Under the pieces are notes generated by a model. That model searched no databases. It had not been told where the DNA came from and was given only the letters and a program-made list of their open reading frames with translations. Below are positions 51,201 through 64,000 of a stretch of 64,000 nucleotides of DNA, piece after piece (position 1 is the first letter of the stretch; each line of letters starts with the position of its first letter). Origin of the DNA: Tanytarsus gracilentus (Eukaryota; Arthropoda; Insecta; Diptera; Chironomidae). Location of the stretch: assembly GCA_038502055.1 (NCBI GenBank), contig JAXRKN010000045.1:6408501-6472500 (forward strand), read 5' to 3'. The position numbers were made by a program, and so were the translations under genes.

Positions 51201-54200
51201 TTAATTACTTTTCTTTCATTTAAACTTCTTTCGGTTTATTTTTTAAGGGGTTGAAACTCGAGAAAATTTGTTATCTCAACTCATTGACAATTTAATTTTT
51301 TGAATTTCTTAAAATTGAAATATTTATTTAAATTGAGTGTCACACCCCTCGTCGTTATCCTCATTGTTTACTCATGTTTTCTCTCATTCTCAAAAGATAA
51401 GAAGCTTAATTCGATGGAAAAAAACTTTGTCATTAGTTTTTAATGAAAACTGTTTGCACACAGCAGAATTTTTTCCATACACGCGACATCGATGTGTTCT
51501 AATTAAAAAGTTGAATGGCGATGAGATTTGTTTGTGAAAAATTAGCTCAAGTTAAGATTAGATTCATTCTAATTGCTAGGATATTTTAGGATGGATGAAA
51601 AAGTTTTTTTAAAGCTCATTAAAAATAATGACAAGAATGACATCTGGTTGTTTAACGGATTGAATTTTGTTGTAAGTGAAAATTTGGAGTTTTTTAAACT
51701 TATTAAAAATTAATTTAAGCCTTCTGTAAATTTTAAAAATGCATTTGTTATTTCTCTCAAATATTTTCTTTGGATGAGAGACGAAAATTAACAAACATGT
51801 GCAGCTCACCTAGAATAATTAAATTACGAGCCATGAATAAATTGCCTCATTTCTGGTCATTTTCTTCTTCATGCAATGCACCATAATGAAATAATTTACT
51901 CACTTACACTCACCTCAGCTTCATATTCCTCATCTAGCGTAAATTAGTTTGGTGTAAATAAATGACTGTGAGAAAGGTTAAAGTAAACACAAAATGTTAC
52001 ACACGGCAGGAGATGTTTAAAGCATGCAACAGTTTTTCTTTATTACTGCAGCAGCTTCAACGAAAGAAAATTTAATTTTGCGGAAGAGGAAGCTCGTTAT
52101 GCATGAAATTAGGTTGTGAAAATTTGGGGGAAGTTTGAAAAAGTTTTAAATATCGAATAAATATTTAACGGAAATTTAAATTAAAAACTTTAAATTTTCA
52201 TCTCGAAATTTTTCACAAGGAATAAAAACAACACAGACTTTCCCAATAGCTTACCCAAAAAAGAACAAACAAGCTGAGAGCATTGAGTAGCAGAAATTAA
52301 ACCCATAAGCTAAAGTTATTTCATTAAAGCCTCGCTTTCAAGTGCTTTAGACTCAACAAGTAGAATTTAAAATTCATCCTGAATTAAAAAAATATTAATG
52401 AGTTGTAGCAAGCCACTTTGACCCTTTAAGGCAGAAAAAAGCCAAGAGCAAAATGTAAATGAACCTCGAGCTTTTTTTAAATCGTTTCAGCATAAAAGTT
52501 TTCTCTTTCTTTCTTTTGCTCCATTTCAATTACATTCTAATTATTTTTCTAATTTTCTGCGATTATTCTCTTGCTCTTTCTTTTTGTGTGTCGTTGTCAT
52601 GAGACAAATCTGAGAGGTCGGCAAATTGCAGACAAAAGCGTTTCATTAGCAACATAAATTAGTGACCATTAATTTCCGGATCATGGAGACGAAAAACCAC
52701 ATTTGGTTGATGAGTGAATTTATGCGTAAGGTAGTAATTTATTTGACAGCATGACAAGTTCAATCATTTCAAGAGTACAATTCTCGATAATAACTTTTTG
52801 TGGTTATTGTGGACACAAATTTTTAATACGATTTCGAATGAAACTCTTTAAGTTCAAATATTTTGGCAGCATAAATTTAAATTTTAGTTTTTGAATTCGA
52901 ATTTTGTCTCAATTTCACATTAGCAATAGAAATTTACAAAATAATGCTTTTCACCGTCCATTCGTCATACCATTTGCAGCTATTTATGCAAATTTACGAT
53001 ACCAATGCCTAATGGCAATATATTCCGATGTAAAATTTAATCGTCAAATAGTTAAATGAGTTAACATCAAGGATGGACTTTTAATTTTCAAAATTTTTTC
53101 ATAAAAATAATTTTTAAGGCACGAAAAAATCTAAAATTGGCTGAAACTTTTTTAAAATAATTCATTAATTTCACCTTTATCGGATGCTTTGTTCTATTCA
53201 TCATCAAATTTTATGAAATTTATTTTCCTCTATGGACGTTCTAAAAAGCGGATATTTATAAATTCATGAGTTTCCTTGTTCATTAATTATTTACCATCAC
53301 AGCATAGTGAAACTAATTACAATATTTTGGGTATTTTAATTTTTCGTAAACAAAACTGAAATTTTAATTCCAGTATTGACGTGATAAGCGCATTATTTTA
53401 AGCTCACATGTGTTTAGGCAAAAAATTAATTAATTATAACTGGATTTAGCATCGCTTTCGAGGAAGAAATATTTTCACTATGTAATTTTTTCTCTTTTTC
53501 AAACAAAGAAATCTAAAGTGAGAAAAATACCGTAAAAAATTAAATTTAATAGCGAGCAGCCAAATGCCAAGACATCCAATTTTGTATCAATTTAATTTGA
53601 TTTTATTTATTGACAGTTTGTTTAGAGAAAACAAGAGAAAAAATTGAATTTTTATCATCGCATCAAACAACAATATCAAGACTGGCTGCTGGCAATCTAT
53701 CAACATGAAAAGCTTGGAGAGAAAAATATTAAAAAGGGAAAATCAATTATTTTTTTCACTTCAAATAGAAAATATTTTTTCTTCTTTGCGTGTGAATCAG
53801 GAAGCAAAAACTTGTGATGGTGTTTTTGCAAGAGATCAATAAAAGTGCCGTTAAAAGATGAAAAGAAAAGTAAATAAAACTTTCCGATTTTTTTATAATA
53901 ATGAAGGAAATTAGTGGGAAGGGCATTTTTAATACTTTTCCAAAAAGTAATGACACTGACAAATGTGCACAAAAAAATTCGACAAATTATTTGCAAGAAA
54001 ATTCTCAGAAATTTTACTTCAACCAACTTCTAAATTTCTGTTGAACTTTAAATTATTTTGTTATACATTGTATTTCATTTCCCATTATATTTTCTCTAAA
54101 TATTTCTTTATTTATTCACCCGCATGAAAATACCAACAAAAAAATCTCATATCAAATTTAAATTCCAACACATGAATAAAATTGCAAATTTTTCCCTCGA

Positions 54201-57200
54201 CACACGCTTTTAAATCAACTTTGAATATTTTTCCTGCATTTTATTTCCATAAAATATCAAGCTCCGTATGCTAATCCATTTTTTTGGGGAGAAAGCTGAG
54301 ACAGTATCTTTCAAATTTTAATCTCATCGCAGTGGATTAAAATATCTTGTGAATAATTTTGCGAAGGTTTTGAGTTCCGTTCAGCGTAGAAATAGAATAA
54401 GGGATGCAATCTCATGATTAATTTCAAAAAATATTTTTTTCAATATTTTTCAACACAAAAATTTAATTAAAAATTCAAAATTTTTAAATTTTATTTGCTT
54501 GCTTTTTTATAAGCTTTCCTCTATCCCATCATTTTAATTTAAAATGTGGTTAACTCATGATAAGCTTCAAAATTACGGACCGTCGAGTTAAAACGCATCG
54601 TTTAATTTTTCCCATTTAAAATTTCATCTCATTCTACAAACCCACATACAAAACAGCTAATGTACTTTTTCTTTTTTCGAAAGCATCACAAGAACACATT
54701 TGAGATAATTAAAAATAAAATCCCTTTTCCATAGAATGTTTAAAAACATTTCACATATGCTGCCACCCACGAAAAAAAATTAAATAAAATTCAAAACTCT
54801 CAAACACGCGCACTGTTGTATAACACAAACCCATGAAAGAGATATTTGTGAAAGCGTAATAAATCGCGAGATCCTGCTGAAAAGCAAACACAACCGGTAC
54901 CTCGAGTAAATAAGTGAGAATAAATTTAATGAGAAAGCTTATTAAATAAGAAACACATCAAAGAGCGAAATCAGCATGTATGTTGATGATTTTGAAGCGT
55001 GTCTCAGCAGCAACGAAAAATTCGTGATTGAAATTAGGAAATAATTAGCGGTAATATGTTGAAAATTTTCGAGTTTTTCACGATGTCATGGTGAGAGAGC
55101 AGAATCTAAATTAATTCAAGGAGTTAGCTATTTTTAGTGTTATTAAGAAATTTTGAAGACATCATGACTCAAGTGAAATTTAATTAAAGACATTCAAAAA
55201 CTTTTTTTCCGTTAAATACAGAACATAAGTCAATGTTAGTTTTCAATCGATACTTTCTATGATCCATTACACTATCACTCATCAGTATAACTTTCTGCTA
55301 TGACAATATGACAGTAATTACATTAGAACACACATCAATATAGTGAAGCTTCTCGATATTTTACGAGATAGCTTTTTGTTTCGACAAACCACAGACAACC
55401 CCAAATTCATCTAAAAAGCATAATGGAATCTGCTGTTTTGTGAAAGGTAAGATGGATGGAAAACTTAATGACGAAAGTTTTCTCGGAAGGAAAATGAAAT
55501 AAAAGGAAAAATGCATTGTTGAAGGTATTACAAAATATAATGAAAAAGATTTTGCAAACTCTCTGAACATTTATTGAAAATTGTTGAATTTAATTAAATT
55601 TATGTAGGTTCACTTTAGACTTTTGTGATGGAACAAAAATAAATTTTTTTTTCACATTTAAAAAATATTAAAAAACATTTTAACAAACAGAATTTTTAAA
55701 TTTTTAACTTATTTTTCCCGCTCAAACATTTTTTGAAGTTAAATCTTAAACTTAAAAATCTCAACGGTTTTTTGTGTTTAAATGTGGTGTCAACCACATT
55801 TTATTTAAAACTTTTATCTCTTTATCGTGCGGAATGCATTAAGCTTTCATGTAATGCTTGTCGTAAGCCGAGTGAAGAGTTGATTGATTGCTGGAAGTTT
55901 TGCTCTCGTTCACGATGAAAAGCAAGCCCTTTTTGTGCATGAAGCATGTAGGTGTGGATCCCTTTCATATTTTTTGTTCATTCATACTCTCGCTGTTTAT
56001 CTTTACTGCTTCGCCAAATCCTTTTTCTCATCCTCATTTTCGTGAATTGTTAACGGTCAAAAAAGTTCTTTTTCCGAGGTTTTAGGAAATAAATTTCAAT
56101 GCTTGTTATTCAAGGGATGATGAGGATCTTAACGGTGACTGAGAATTTTTAGATTAAACTTTTTAAAAGAAAATTTCATTTAATCTCCAAAACAATCTAA
56201 ATGAAGCCATTAATAAACTCTTTTCAACCAGAAAATCCAATTAATTTTCTGTTCGATTGGAAAATTATGAAATTAAATTATTAAATCTTAGCACGTAGCT
56301 CACTAAAATTCAATTTACTCATTTAATTGATTTCGGTTGAATTTTTTTTTCGCACAACGTGGCGTGAGTCTCGAGAGTTTTTCTCCGCACCCTCAAAAAC
56401 CGACTAATTAATTAGCTATCTACAATGTCTATCGAAGATCGAGTGATGAAAAATAATTTCTATAAAATGAGCCGCAATTAATTTAAATTTTTTCATGACT
56501 TTTAATTTTTCTCAATGAAAGAAAATTTAATTAAATAAAGTCGCAAATTAACGTTTTAAAGGAAATTTTATCGGCTGACACTGAGTATCTTAATTTTGAT
56601 ATTTTTAGCAATTCTAACACCATAAAATATTTTAATAAATTCACAAAATCTTCACTCGCAGCTAAACTTTTACAACACTCGCAGAGGTGACAACAAAAAG
56701 CTCGTAAAAAATATTAATAAAATTATTATTAAAAGTGTTTTTTATGTTCTAGAGTCACACTGAGCGTGCGATAAAATATATTATGAAAATAGAGGAGATA
56801 AGTTGCCAAAAAAAGATATTTGAGTGATGATGAAGTGTTTATGGTGTGACGGTGAAAACAAGAGGGTTACATGAAAAACTGATGATGTAAAATTATGATC
56901 ATAAAAATAATTGGAACTTTATTTAATTCTTAAAAATCCATCTCATCTTCCTAAAATAAATTCACCACCGGAAGCCATAATAAATCGAACAGCCAAAAAC
57001 TTTTTCTCGCTCCACCAATTTTTATGACTTAATCTCAACATTAAGAATCCACTAAAGAGAAAATTTATGTTCACCATTAATTTTTCTACTTATATCATTT
57101 CGCTAGATTTTCTAGTATTCATAAAGTCATCAAAGAGTAATCAGTTTGAGTTAAAAAACAATAAAAGGATTTCGCTGTTTGCCATCAAATATTTTTAGCA

Positions 57201-60200
57201 TTTAGCGATGGAATGTCCACATTTACTTAATATATTAAAAATTATGTTTTTTATAAATTGAAAATTTTAACTAAACTTTACATAAAAAAGTTCATCCAAC
57301 CGCCAAAATCTCCCACCAAAAATATTTTTCGATGTCTGACAACTGGAGATAATTTTTCTTGCGATTCATGAAATTTAATGTTTAAATCAGGCAGATCATC
57401 ATGGCTCTACACACTCACGAACGCGTAAAAACATTCTGCGTATGAAAAAAAATCTTCAGTGAAAGCTGACTTAGCAAAATGTATGGTTAAAGATTTTTCC
57501 ATCACTTTCTTATGGACGGAGTTGCCATACGAGTCGAGAATCATCGTTGAATCGATTGTTTGCCATTTTGATGGAATGGTTTTCACGCTGTTGAATTTGT
57601 TTGAGCAAAAGATTAAAGTTGAAGGGAACAAAAATTTAAAGACACGTTTATCAAGGGATGGAAAAAGTAAATACTCAACTAAAATTTTGGTTTTAATGCT
57701 TTCAAAGTGTTTCACCCTATTCAAAAATCACTCAAGACATTTCTCATGATGTAATTCGATGATATCGCAGAGATGATTACTTTTTCTTCCACTCGCTGAC
57801 GATAAAAATTTCTTTGAACTTCTCAAGCGAGAGGCAAGACAAAAAGAAGCCTGATTAAAGGCATTTCAACTTGACTCTCGAATTTTTACCCCATCAGTAC
57901 ACGAATTAAATTTTCAAATGAAATTTTTCCCTCTTCAAAGGCTTCGAAGATTTGAGAAAGCGAACGAGGTAAAATATTTAAAAGAATGAATTAGTTATAT
58001 TTAATGAGCTCGGCAAATGAGTTAATGAAGTGTTATGATTCGCAATTTGATGTAATGATGAAAAGAGTGGAGGTGCCAAAACGATCATAAATGAATATTT
58101 TATGCTTAGTTAAATGGATTAGAAAAAATTTCCATCAGGTTTTTACATTTAAATAAAATTAAGTTTGATGAAATTCAAAAACTTTGGCTGAGGATTTCTG
58201 ATAAACATTACATGATCAACGTTAAATTTATTGCATTACATTTCTTACACAAATTCTGATTGCGAGCTGGAAAAAGCTCTTTAGAACATAAAGAAAAAAT
58301 TCATCAACGTGTGAATTTTAAATTGCGCCACAATCTTGATTGCTCAAAAGAAATACTCGTGCATTTTTTCATTCACAAAATGGTAATTACACACACACAT
58401 AACCTCAAATCGTGGTCACGAAATGGCATTATAAGAAAACAACTAATTTTTATACATTCCACTTGCATTCGAATAGAAAAGCTTTTTTATGCGATTGCGT
58501 TTTGAATGTAAATCATCATTTCGGATTTAATAGCATTCGACAGTAAAATTGCGCTCGAGGGATGTGAAATGAGACGAAATCCAATCGTAATTTACGATTT
58601 TTATAACAATAAAATTCTTCACGAGCGTAAATCGAGAGCTTTAAGTGACTTGTTGTGCTTTTCTCTTGTGCTGACTTTTATTAGCGAAAATTACGATAAA
58701 TCGATTTTCTATGTCATGCATTTCAATCACAAACTACATTAAATGCCGGCTCCAATTTGTGCTGAAAGTGCTTAATTAATGTCAATCAAACGTGCTAGTT
58801 TTGTTCGTGATAGCGCTGCGGTACTTAAAGTTTCGGTCAAGGTTGGAAAAATCTGGAATAAAAGTTTTTAAAAATGTCATCTTTAAATTCAACAGCATTT
58901 CACCTAATTCTGGTAAATTTATCGATCTTTTTGAATTTTTTGAAAAAATTTTTAGGTTTATAAAAACAAATAAAATTTAAAAAAAATCATCCCTTGTTTC
59001 CAGTCCTATTTTGGATTATTTTCTTCTCCCCTTCACTCTTAATTACAAAAAGAAGTAAATAAGTATAATTTTACGTTTTAAATCTAGAACGAGAAATGCA
59101 TTATTGATGGCTCTATGGCGTGATCCACCAACTTAAGCTATAAACGAAAAACTAGCAGCAAACTCAAGCAACACGTCGTAAATGAAGTTGTACATGATCG
59201 AAATCGAACACATCACACACCGTATGGTTCTTTTTTGTGAGATTTTGGAACGTGAAAAATTTTCTCACACCCACTTCCGTTCTTCTCAATGGCACACTCG
59301 TCACCCGGTAAAAGAGGCACAAAAATTGTGTAAACTTTTCACGTTCGCAAAAAGTGTGAATGAGTGCGAAAATTTTTAACGAGTGCCGTTAAGGTGGAAT
59401 TAATGAGAAAATTTGGAGAAATTGCTGATTTTATACTTATACTTATATGAAAATTTTAAAATGTGCTCGAAAAATTTTAAAATTTCAAAATGAATTTTTA
59501 AATTTTTTTAACTGCTAGAAATTTTAAATCAACCGACAATAAATGCCTTCAATTTAGGTCCTTCAACCCTCATTCACAGTAATAAATCATTGAACTACGT
59601 TCTTAGAAGGATTTTGCACTGAAAATTCAAATCACGTTAAGTTCTCAAACATGACTTTTTGCTTTTGTCTCTAGCAAAAGCTGTTTGCACACCATGAAGA
59701 AATTTCAGTCATAAATTTTGAGTGCTGTAAAGTTTTAAAGTTTTCTTTTTGTTTTGCATTCTAAAAGCCATCCGTCGATGACACTGGATGTATGTGCTCT
59801 AGAGAGTGATAAAGTTGTCGTTTGTGATGATGATTTGTCTTTCGTTCATGATCCTAAACGAACGAAATACGAACGTAAAAGGTAAAAGTTGTTCGTTTAA
59901 ATCAAGGTGTGGACACTAACATATTTTTAAATCCCAAATTATGCCATTTGTTTTCAACACCAATTGCTTTGTTTAAATCAGCTGAAAACTGGCCCATAAT
60001 GGAGATCAAATTGCTTTTCTTCGCAAAACTCATCGTCATAAAAGATTAAAACGATATGAAAGAGAAAATTTTAGAGAAGGAAATGGAAAAATATTTTCAA
60101 GGACTTTTATGGAACATTTTGAGAATCGGAAGTGCTATTTTTGTATGTTAACTGAACGAATTTACTTTTCAAAATGCTTTCATTGGTGAGGAGAACTATT

Positions 60201-62201
60201 AAAAATTCATTCTATGTAATGGAGACTGCTAATGTACGTAAAAGGAATGAAAATTGTGTTTAACTTGAGTTGATTCAATTGAGGTAAATGTCTAATGTAC
60301 TCGAGGTAATGAGAGATTAGGATGACATAGTAACGAGATGTTAAAAGCAGAAAATAATATCCATAAAGTTTGAATTTTAGAACTTTCACCCGCCCCTTGT
60401 AAAAATCTTTTATTAAAATTATAAAATTTTCTAAGGTTTTCTAAATTTAGAATTTTCTTACTATGAGATCTTTTTCGAGTACTTTTTCTTATTTTTTTCA
60501 TTCATAAAGTTTTTAGTGTCACTTTACATGCGCTTGAGGACAGTTTTTCTCTTTGATGTTTTCTTACTTTTGTATTGCCATCGTTAGAGTTGTGACACGT
60601 TTACCCAAGGTGATCAATATTCTAAATTGAAGCGTCAAGCGGTTGAGAATGAATGCACATGAGGTTTAAAAGCGGAAAAAAGTTTATTTATAATTTTTCT
60701 TCAATTTCCACGTTTTTATTCATCAAAATTTCCTCATAAATTAAACTCAATTCACGTCAGTAAAGCAAATTTTTAAATGCGTGACAAAACCATCAAGTCC
60801 TGAATAAATTTTAATTTTTTCTTTATCGCATTCAATTTCCATTCACATATTGCGAACATTTTTATTGCATTCTATAAAGCTGCATGCGATTGCAATAAAA
60901 AATATTACTGCTCGTACACAATCTCTCGAGAATAAATTTTACGATTGCACCATACATAATTCAACGTCAATAGTTTAATGGGAAAAACTCATTTGAGCGC
61001 TCTCGTGTTCACACAAGTTTTCTCATGACTAATGTCAGCTACACATGACAGACAGCATCAAGCATCGATGTGCATCGTTAATGCAAATCTCGACTCTTGA
61101 AGACATTTTTAGATGAAAAAGCACATCTGTTGGGAAAATCAAAAGTCTCAAAAGTTTTTCTTTCACTCTTAAATTTGACGCTGTCGACACTCGATGCAAT
61201 TTCAGCAGCAATTTATTTTTGATCGTTCTTTATTCAAGGTTGAGAGTGAAGGAATTGCAATTTGATCACTGCCATGAAGGATTTTGCTGAGCATCTCATA
61301 GCTTCCGTAATGTGTCCTGTGTTTCAATCGTCTTTCATTTTTCTTCTTCTAAACTTGAGAGGAGGTCGAATTCGAAGATTTTTTTTAAAAAGTAAACTTT
61401 AAGATTTTAAAATTTAAAACCCGTTAAAAAAATTTTAAATTATTTTTTGTCGCTAAATAAACAAAAAAAATTCTCGCGCCTGAATCCTGTTCAACTGTCA
61501 ACCTTGACCAAAATGCTAAAATGTTTCAAGAACATTAAGCTTCAGGGTTGAAAAGTTTTACGTCCAAGATTTGTTTGCTGAAACATTTAAAACCTAAATT
61601 TTCCGCTATGAATCGTCAAAATCTTTTCAATGACTCTTCACATTTATTTTCTTCAATTTCCTTTCAAACAGTTCAAATTTAAAATTGACTTTTTTCGATG
61701 CTGACCTCGAACAACAATCAAACTGGAGCAAATTGATGGATTTTCAGTGCTCATCAAATTTAATGGATGTTCGCCACATAAAAAGATTTCTTTCTCTTCT
61801 TTTCTTCATTTTTTTTCATAGTGAAAGCCTTCGTGAAATATTTGTTAGAAGAAAAGCATTTCACATGCCAGAATGACAATGAGGGTGGAAAATATGTCAT
61901 TTGTTCCCTTTTTAAGATCCAAAAGAATGAAAGACATCAATTTAAAAACGGAAATTAAATGGACAAAGGCTCGAGAAACATTTTTCTCATCACAAAGCTT
62001 TTCGGGGCATTTATGACATTGTTAAAATAAATTTTTTAAAAGACGAAATTTCTTTATGTTGTGCTACAAAGTCCATAATTTAGATGGCCATCATCTTGAC
62101 GTTATGCATGAGAGAAGCAGAAAATTTAACAATAATTTTGACAAATTTCTAACAATTTCTTAAGGGTAAAAATTATACTTTTTAGTTAAAATAATTTTGT
62201 G
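48288..62201. other. 14-kb gene desert
   Basis: AT-rich sequence with no supportable gene, RNA or transposon. Frames of 60 to 108 codons occur (for example 53700-54026 and the overlapping pair at 57407-57749) but have no motif, splice partner or coding bias that I can see. No GGCGCC occurs here, in contrast to the Dad region. Could hold long-range regulatory DNA or unrecognised short exons. Confidence 0.55.
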
Positions 62202-62221
62202 TTTAACTTTTCTGATTTTCA
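62202..62221. repeat. 20-bp direct repeat, left copy
   Basis: TTTAACTTTTCTGATTTTCA, identical to 63358-63377. Confidence 0.9.
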
Positions 62222-62313
62222 CTCGCCCTGAGGGTAAAAAAAAAATTTTTTAAATTTTTTTTGTGTTTGTGTGTTTTTAGTAATAAATTTAATATCATCG
62301 TGTTGTTAAGTCG

Positions 62314-62355
62314 TCAGTTCATCGAGAAAACATCGAGTTTGTCAATTCAAATCAG
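62314..62355 (+). promoter_or_regulatory. Possible transcription start and non-coding first exon
   Basis: Initiator-like TCAGTT at 62314 is followed at 62355 by a strong donor CAG|GTAAGA. This could be a short 5' UTR exon of a plus-strand gene continuing beyond the window, or belong to the inserted element. Weak evidence. Confidence 0.2.
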
Positions 62356-63060
62356 GTAAGAAGCAAGAAAGAGTGAAAAAAAGTTTTTGAAAATTTTTCC
62401 TTTAATTTTTTACTTTTAATGCATTTAAATAGTCAAAACTACACTCATTCTTGCTTAGAAGTGGTTAGTTAATCACTTTTCTGATATTGTTTCACATTGA
62501 AACATTTAAATAATTAGTTTCATAAATTTTTATTTTGACTCACTGGATCTCAACTGGATCTTATTTTTCATCGAAAATTTTATAACCTCAAATTTTTTAT
62601 TTTTTTTTATTTTTATTTTTATTTTTTTTTGTCTTAATTTCGTATTCGTTGGTATCCAACAAAACCAACTGTTAATCTTAGTGACCAGTTGAGGAAGGAA
62701 GTAGTGAGTACTTACGGACGAAACTTGAATGACCGGTACTACCCATGCTAATCAACTAGATTAGATGGAGGAAGGTAGATGATAAACCAAACTTTTATAC
62801 AATTGGTTTGACTTAATACTTTATAAATTTATGTTTTATGTTTGTTTGTTTTGTAATGTGGGTGGGCCAGTTCCTAACAGCTTGTCAGGGCTGAGGAAGG
62901 TTGTAGTGGCGGTAACTTTTATACAATGCCGTCGAAACCACCTTTGATTTATTTATTTATTTTTCCAACTGCAATCGTAAGATTCAGTTGAGGCTGTGCT
63001 TAGTTGGAAACACTCAATGAGCGACAACAAGACTGTGTACAGCTTTTTTCGTTTGGGTAA

Positions 63061-63088
63061 ACGTCCGTCGTTGTTCTTTGCCGGACGT
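63061..63088. repeat. Stem-loop in the right-hand element
   Basis: ACGTCCG (63061-63067) pairs with CGGACGT (63082-63088) around a 14-base loop; structured RNA of the element is possible. Confidence 0.4.
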
Positions 63089-63357
63089 CCATAATTTTTT
63101 TTTCGAGGGGTTGTTTGTCTTCCTCTTTCTCAAGATATGATTTGCAGCTCCCGAGGTGGTCGATTCCCGCGGGGACGCCTGCAGTTGAGGGAAAAAAGGG
63201 TATTTATACTCTATTCTTAAGATAAATCTTAAGATTCTGCATGATTACGTTTTTATCCTTAGCCTAAGCTTTCGAGCTATGGAAAAGGAAATTAAAACGG
63301 GCGCGTCCTCCTGGTAACTCCAGCGTGCTACCTCTTTGTCATCTATCTATTTTTCTA

Positions 63358-63377
63358 TTTAACTTTTCTGATTTTCA
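63358..63377. repeat. 20-bp direct repeat, right copy
   Basis: Exact match to 62202-62221; the next base makes it end in TTTTCAG, which also resembles a splice acceptor. Confidence 0.9.
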
Positions 63378-64000
63378 GTCAATTTATTTTCACTTAAAAC
63401 TCTTCACAATTAATCGTCGCACGAATCTGAAAATCACTGAAAAATAAAACAAAATCAAAAGTGAATTTTATAAATTAAACATGCATGTCCCACGTCAAGC
63501 AACTGTCGCTATAAATTAATTAGTAACGCCCGTGTGTCAGAAATAATTATGTTCGTCGATGCCTGAGGAAGAAAGCGAAACATCTGTCTGAAAAAAAATA
63601 TTTGCGCAATGAAAAATAATTTCTTTAATATTTTTAATTCTTTTTATTCTTTCTTCATTTTTCCACTTCATCTATAATTTTCATCTTTCATTATGAACAA
63701 TTTTCTTCTTCTCTATTTTTTGATGATTTATTTTTTTCAATTCAAACATTTCTGCTAAATTTATGTCAATTTCTTTTAAGATTATTGCAGTTCTTTAATT
63801 ACCTCTAATTGCATGAATAATTTTCACTTTTTTCTCTCTTAAATTTATCGCTAAAATTCACAATTTTTTCTTATAATTTTAATAAATATCAATCCAATAA
63901 TAATTTTTCATCTTCAATAATTTTTCATCTTTAATAATTTTTTAGTATTCATTTTTTTGTACAAGATTGTCAGAGAAGTATTTTTATCCTATTTTTAACG
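63378..64000. other. AT-rich end of window
   Basis: No gene seen. A phrase at 63559-63590 (CCTGAGGAAGAAAGCGAAAC) resembles the conserved ends of some retroelements. The remainder is simple AT-rich sequence with repeated TAATTTTTCATCTT phrases near 63900. Confidence 0.5.

Larger units (their letters stand above)
62222..63357. mobile_element. Probable non-autonomous retroelement insertion of about 1.1 kb
   Basis: Bounded by perfect 20-bp direct repeats. The right part (62640-63357) is compositionally unlike its surroundings, with GC-rich segments, internal repeats (AACTTTTATACAAT at 62789 and 62914; GAGGAAGG phrases) and an ending GTCATCTATCTAT similar to the tail of the element at 46814. A poly-T/ATTTTT stretch at about 62600-62630 could instead be a minus-strand A-rich tail, so the left boundary and orientation are unsettled. 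No coding frame. Confidence 0.5.

Noticed and set aside
57407..57749. Complementary frames of about 100 codons on both strands
   Set aside because: No motif, no neighbouring exons; one is the mirror of the other and neither looks coding.
63555..63592. Hammerhead ribozyme core (CTGAGGA and GAAA)
   Set aside because: No stem II between the two boxes and the flanking pairing is the wrong topology for a hammerhead.

Overview
This window is AT-rich eukaryotic chromosomal DNA from an insect. It is most likely a dipteran, and the tiny introns (54 to 62 bp), AT-rich spacers, ZAD zinc-finger gene and Dad gene suggest a nematoceran fly or midge; that placement is inference. There are no bacterial features. 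Genes had to be assembled exon by exon from splice sites and reading phase; several reading frames appear to begin only at GTG or TTG because the true start lies in an upstream exon or at a downstream ATG.

Layout: 1-12190 is non-coding. It holds a homopolymer block that looks like an assembly or read artefact (about 1431-2410), a Helentron/DINE-1-like non-autonomous transposon (3881-4678) and a match to the BMP activating-element consensus (3359-3373). 12191-35172 (+) is a complete six-exon inhibitory Smad gene (Dad, the Smad6/7 orthologue). Its introns 2 and 3 (7.8 and 11.4 kb) carry a second copy of the same transposon with a 17-bp minisatellite, plus (GA)n and (TC)n tracts. 36854-40647 (-) is a pro-secreted phospholipase A2 with a long acidic pro-region and a furin-type site; its first exon is uncertain. 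41619-43527 (-) is a ZAD C2H2 zinc-finger protein, head to head with 43848-44346 (+) Nxt1, the small subunit of the mRNA exporter. 44717-45654 and 46611-48287 (+) are two tandem, divergent, secreted proteins of an unrecognised family. Each has only 5 or 8 coding bases in exon 1. Intron 1 of the second gene contains a 653-bp retroelement flanked by a perfect 25-bp target-site duplication. 48288-62201 shows no supportable gene. 62202-63377 is another apparent insertion bounded by 20-bp direct repeats.

The genes do not form one pathway. Dad is feedback control of Dpp/BMP signalling, and the noncoding DNA of its half of the window holds all 16 copies of the Mad core GGCGCC that I found. Nxt1 and the ZAD gene probably share a bidirectional promoter. 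The best candidates for new biology are the GGCGCC clustering at Dad, the two-gene secreted family with micro-coding first exons, the DINE-1-like elements with interchangeable tandem-repeat cores, and the atypical calcium loop of the phospholipase.
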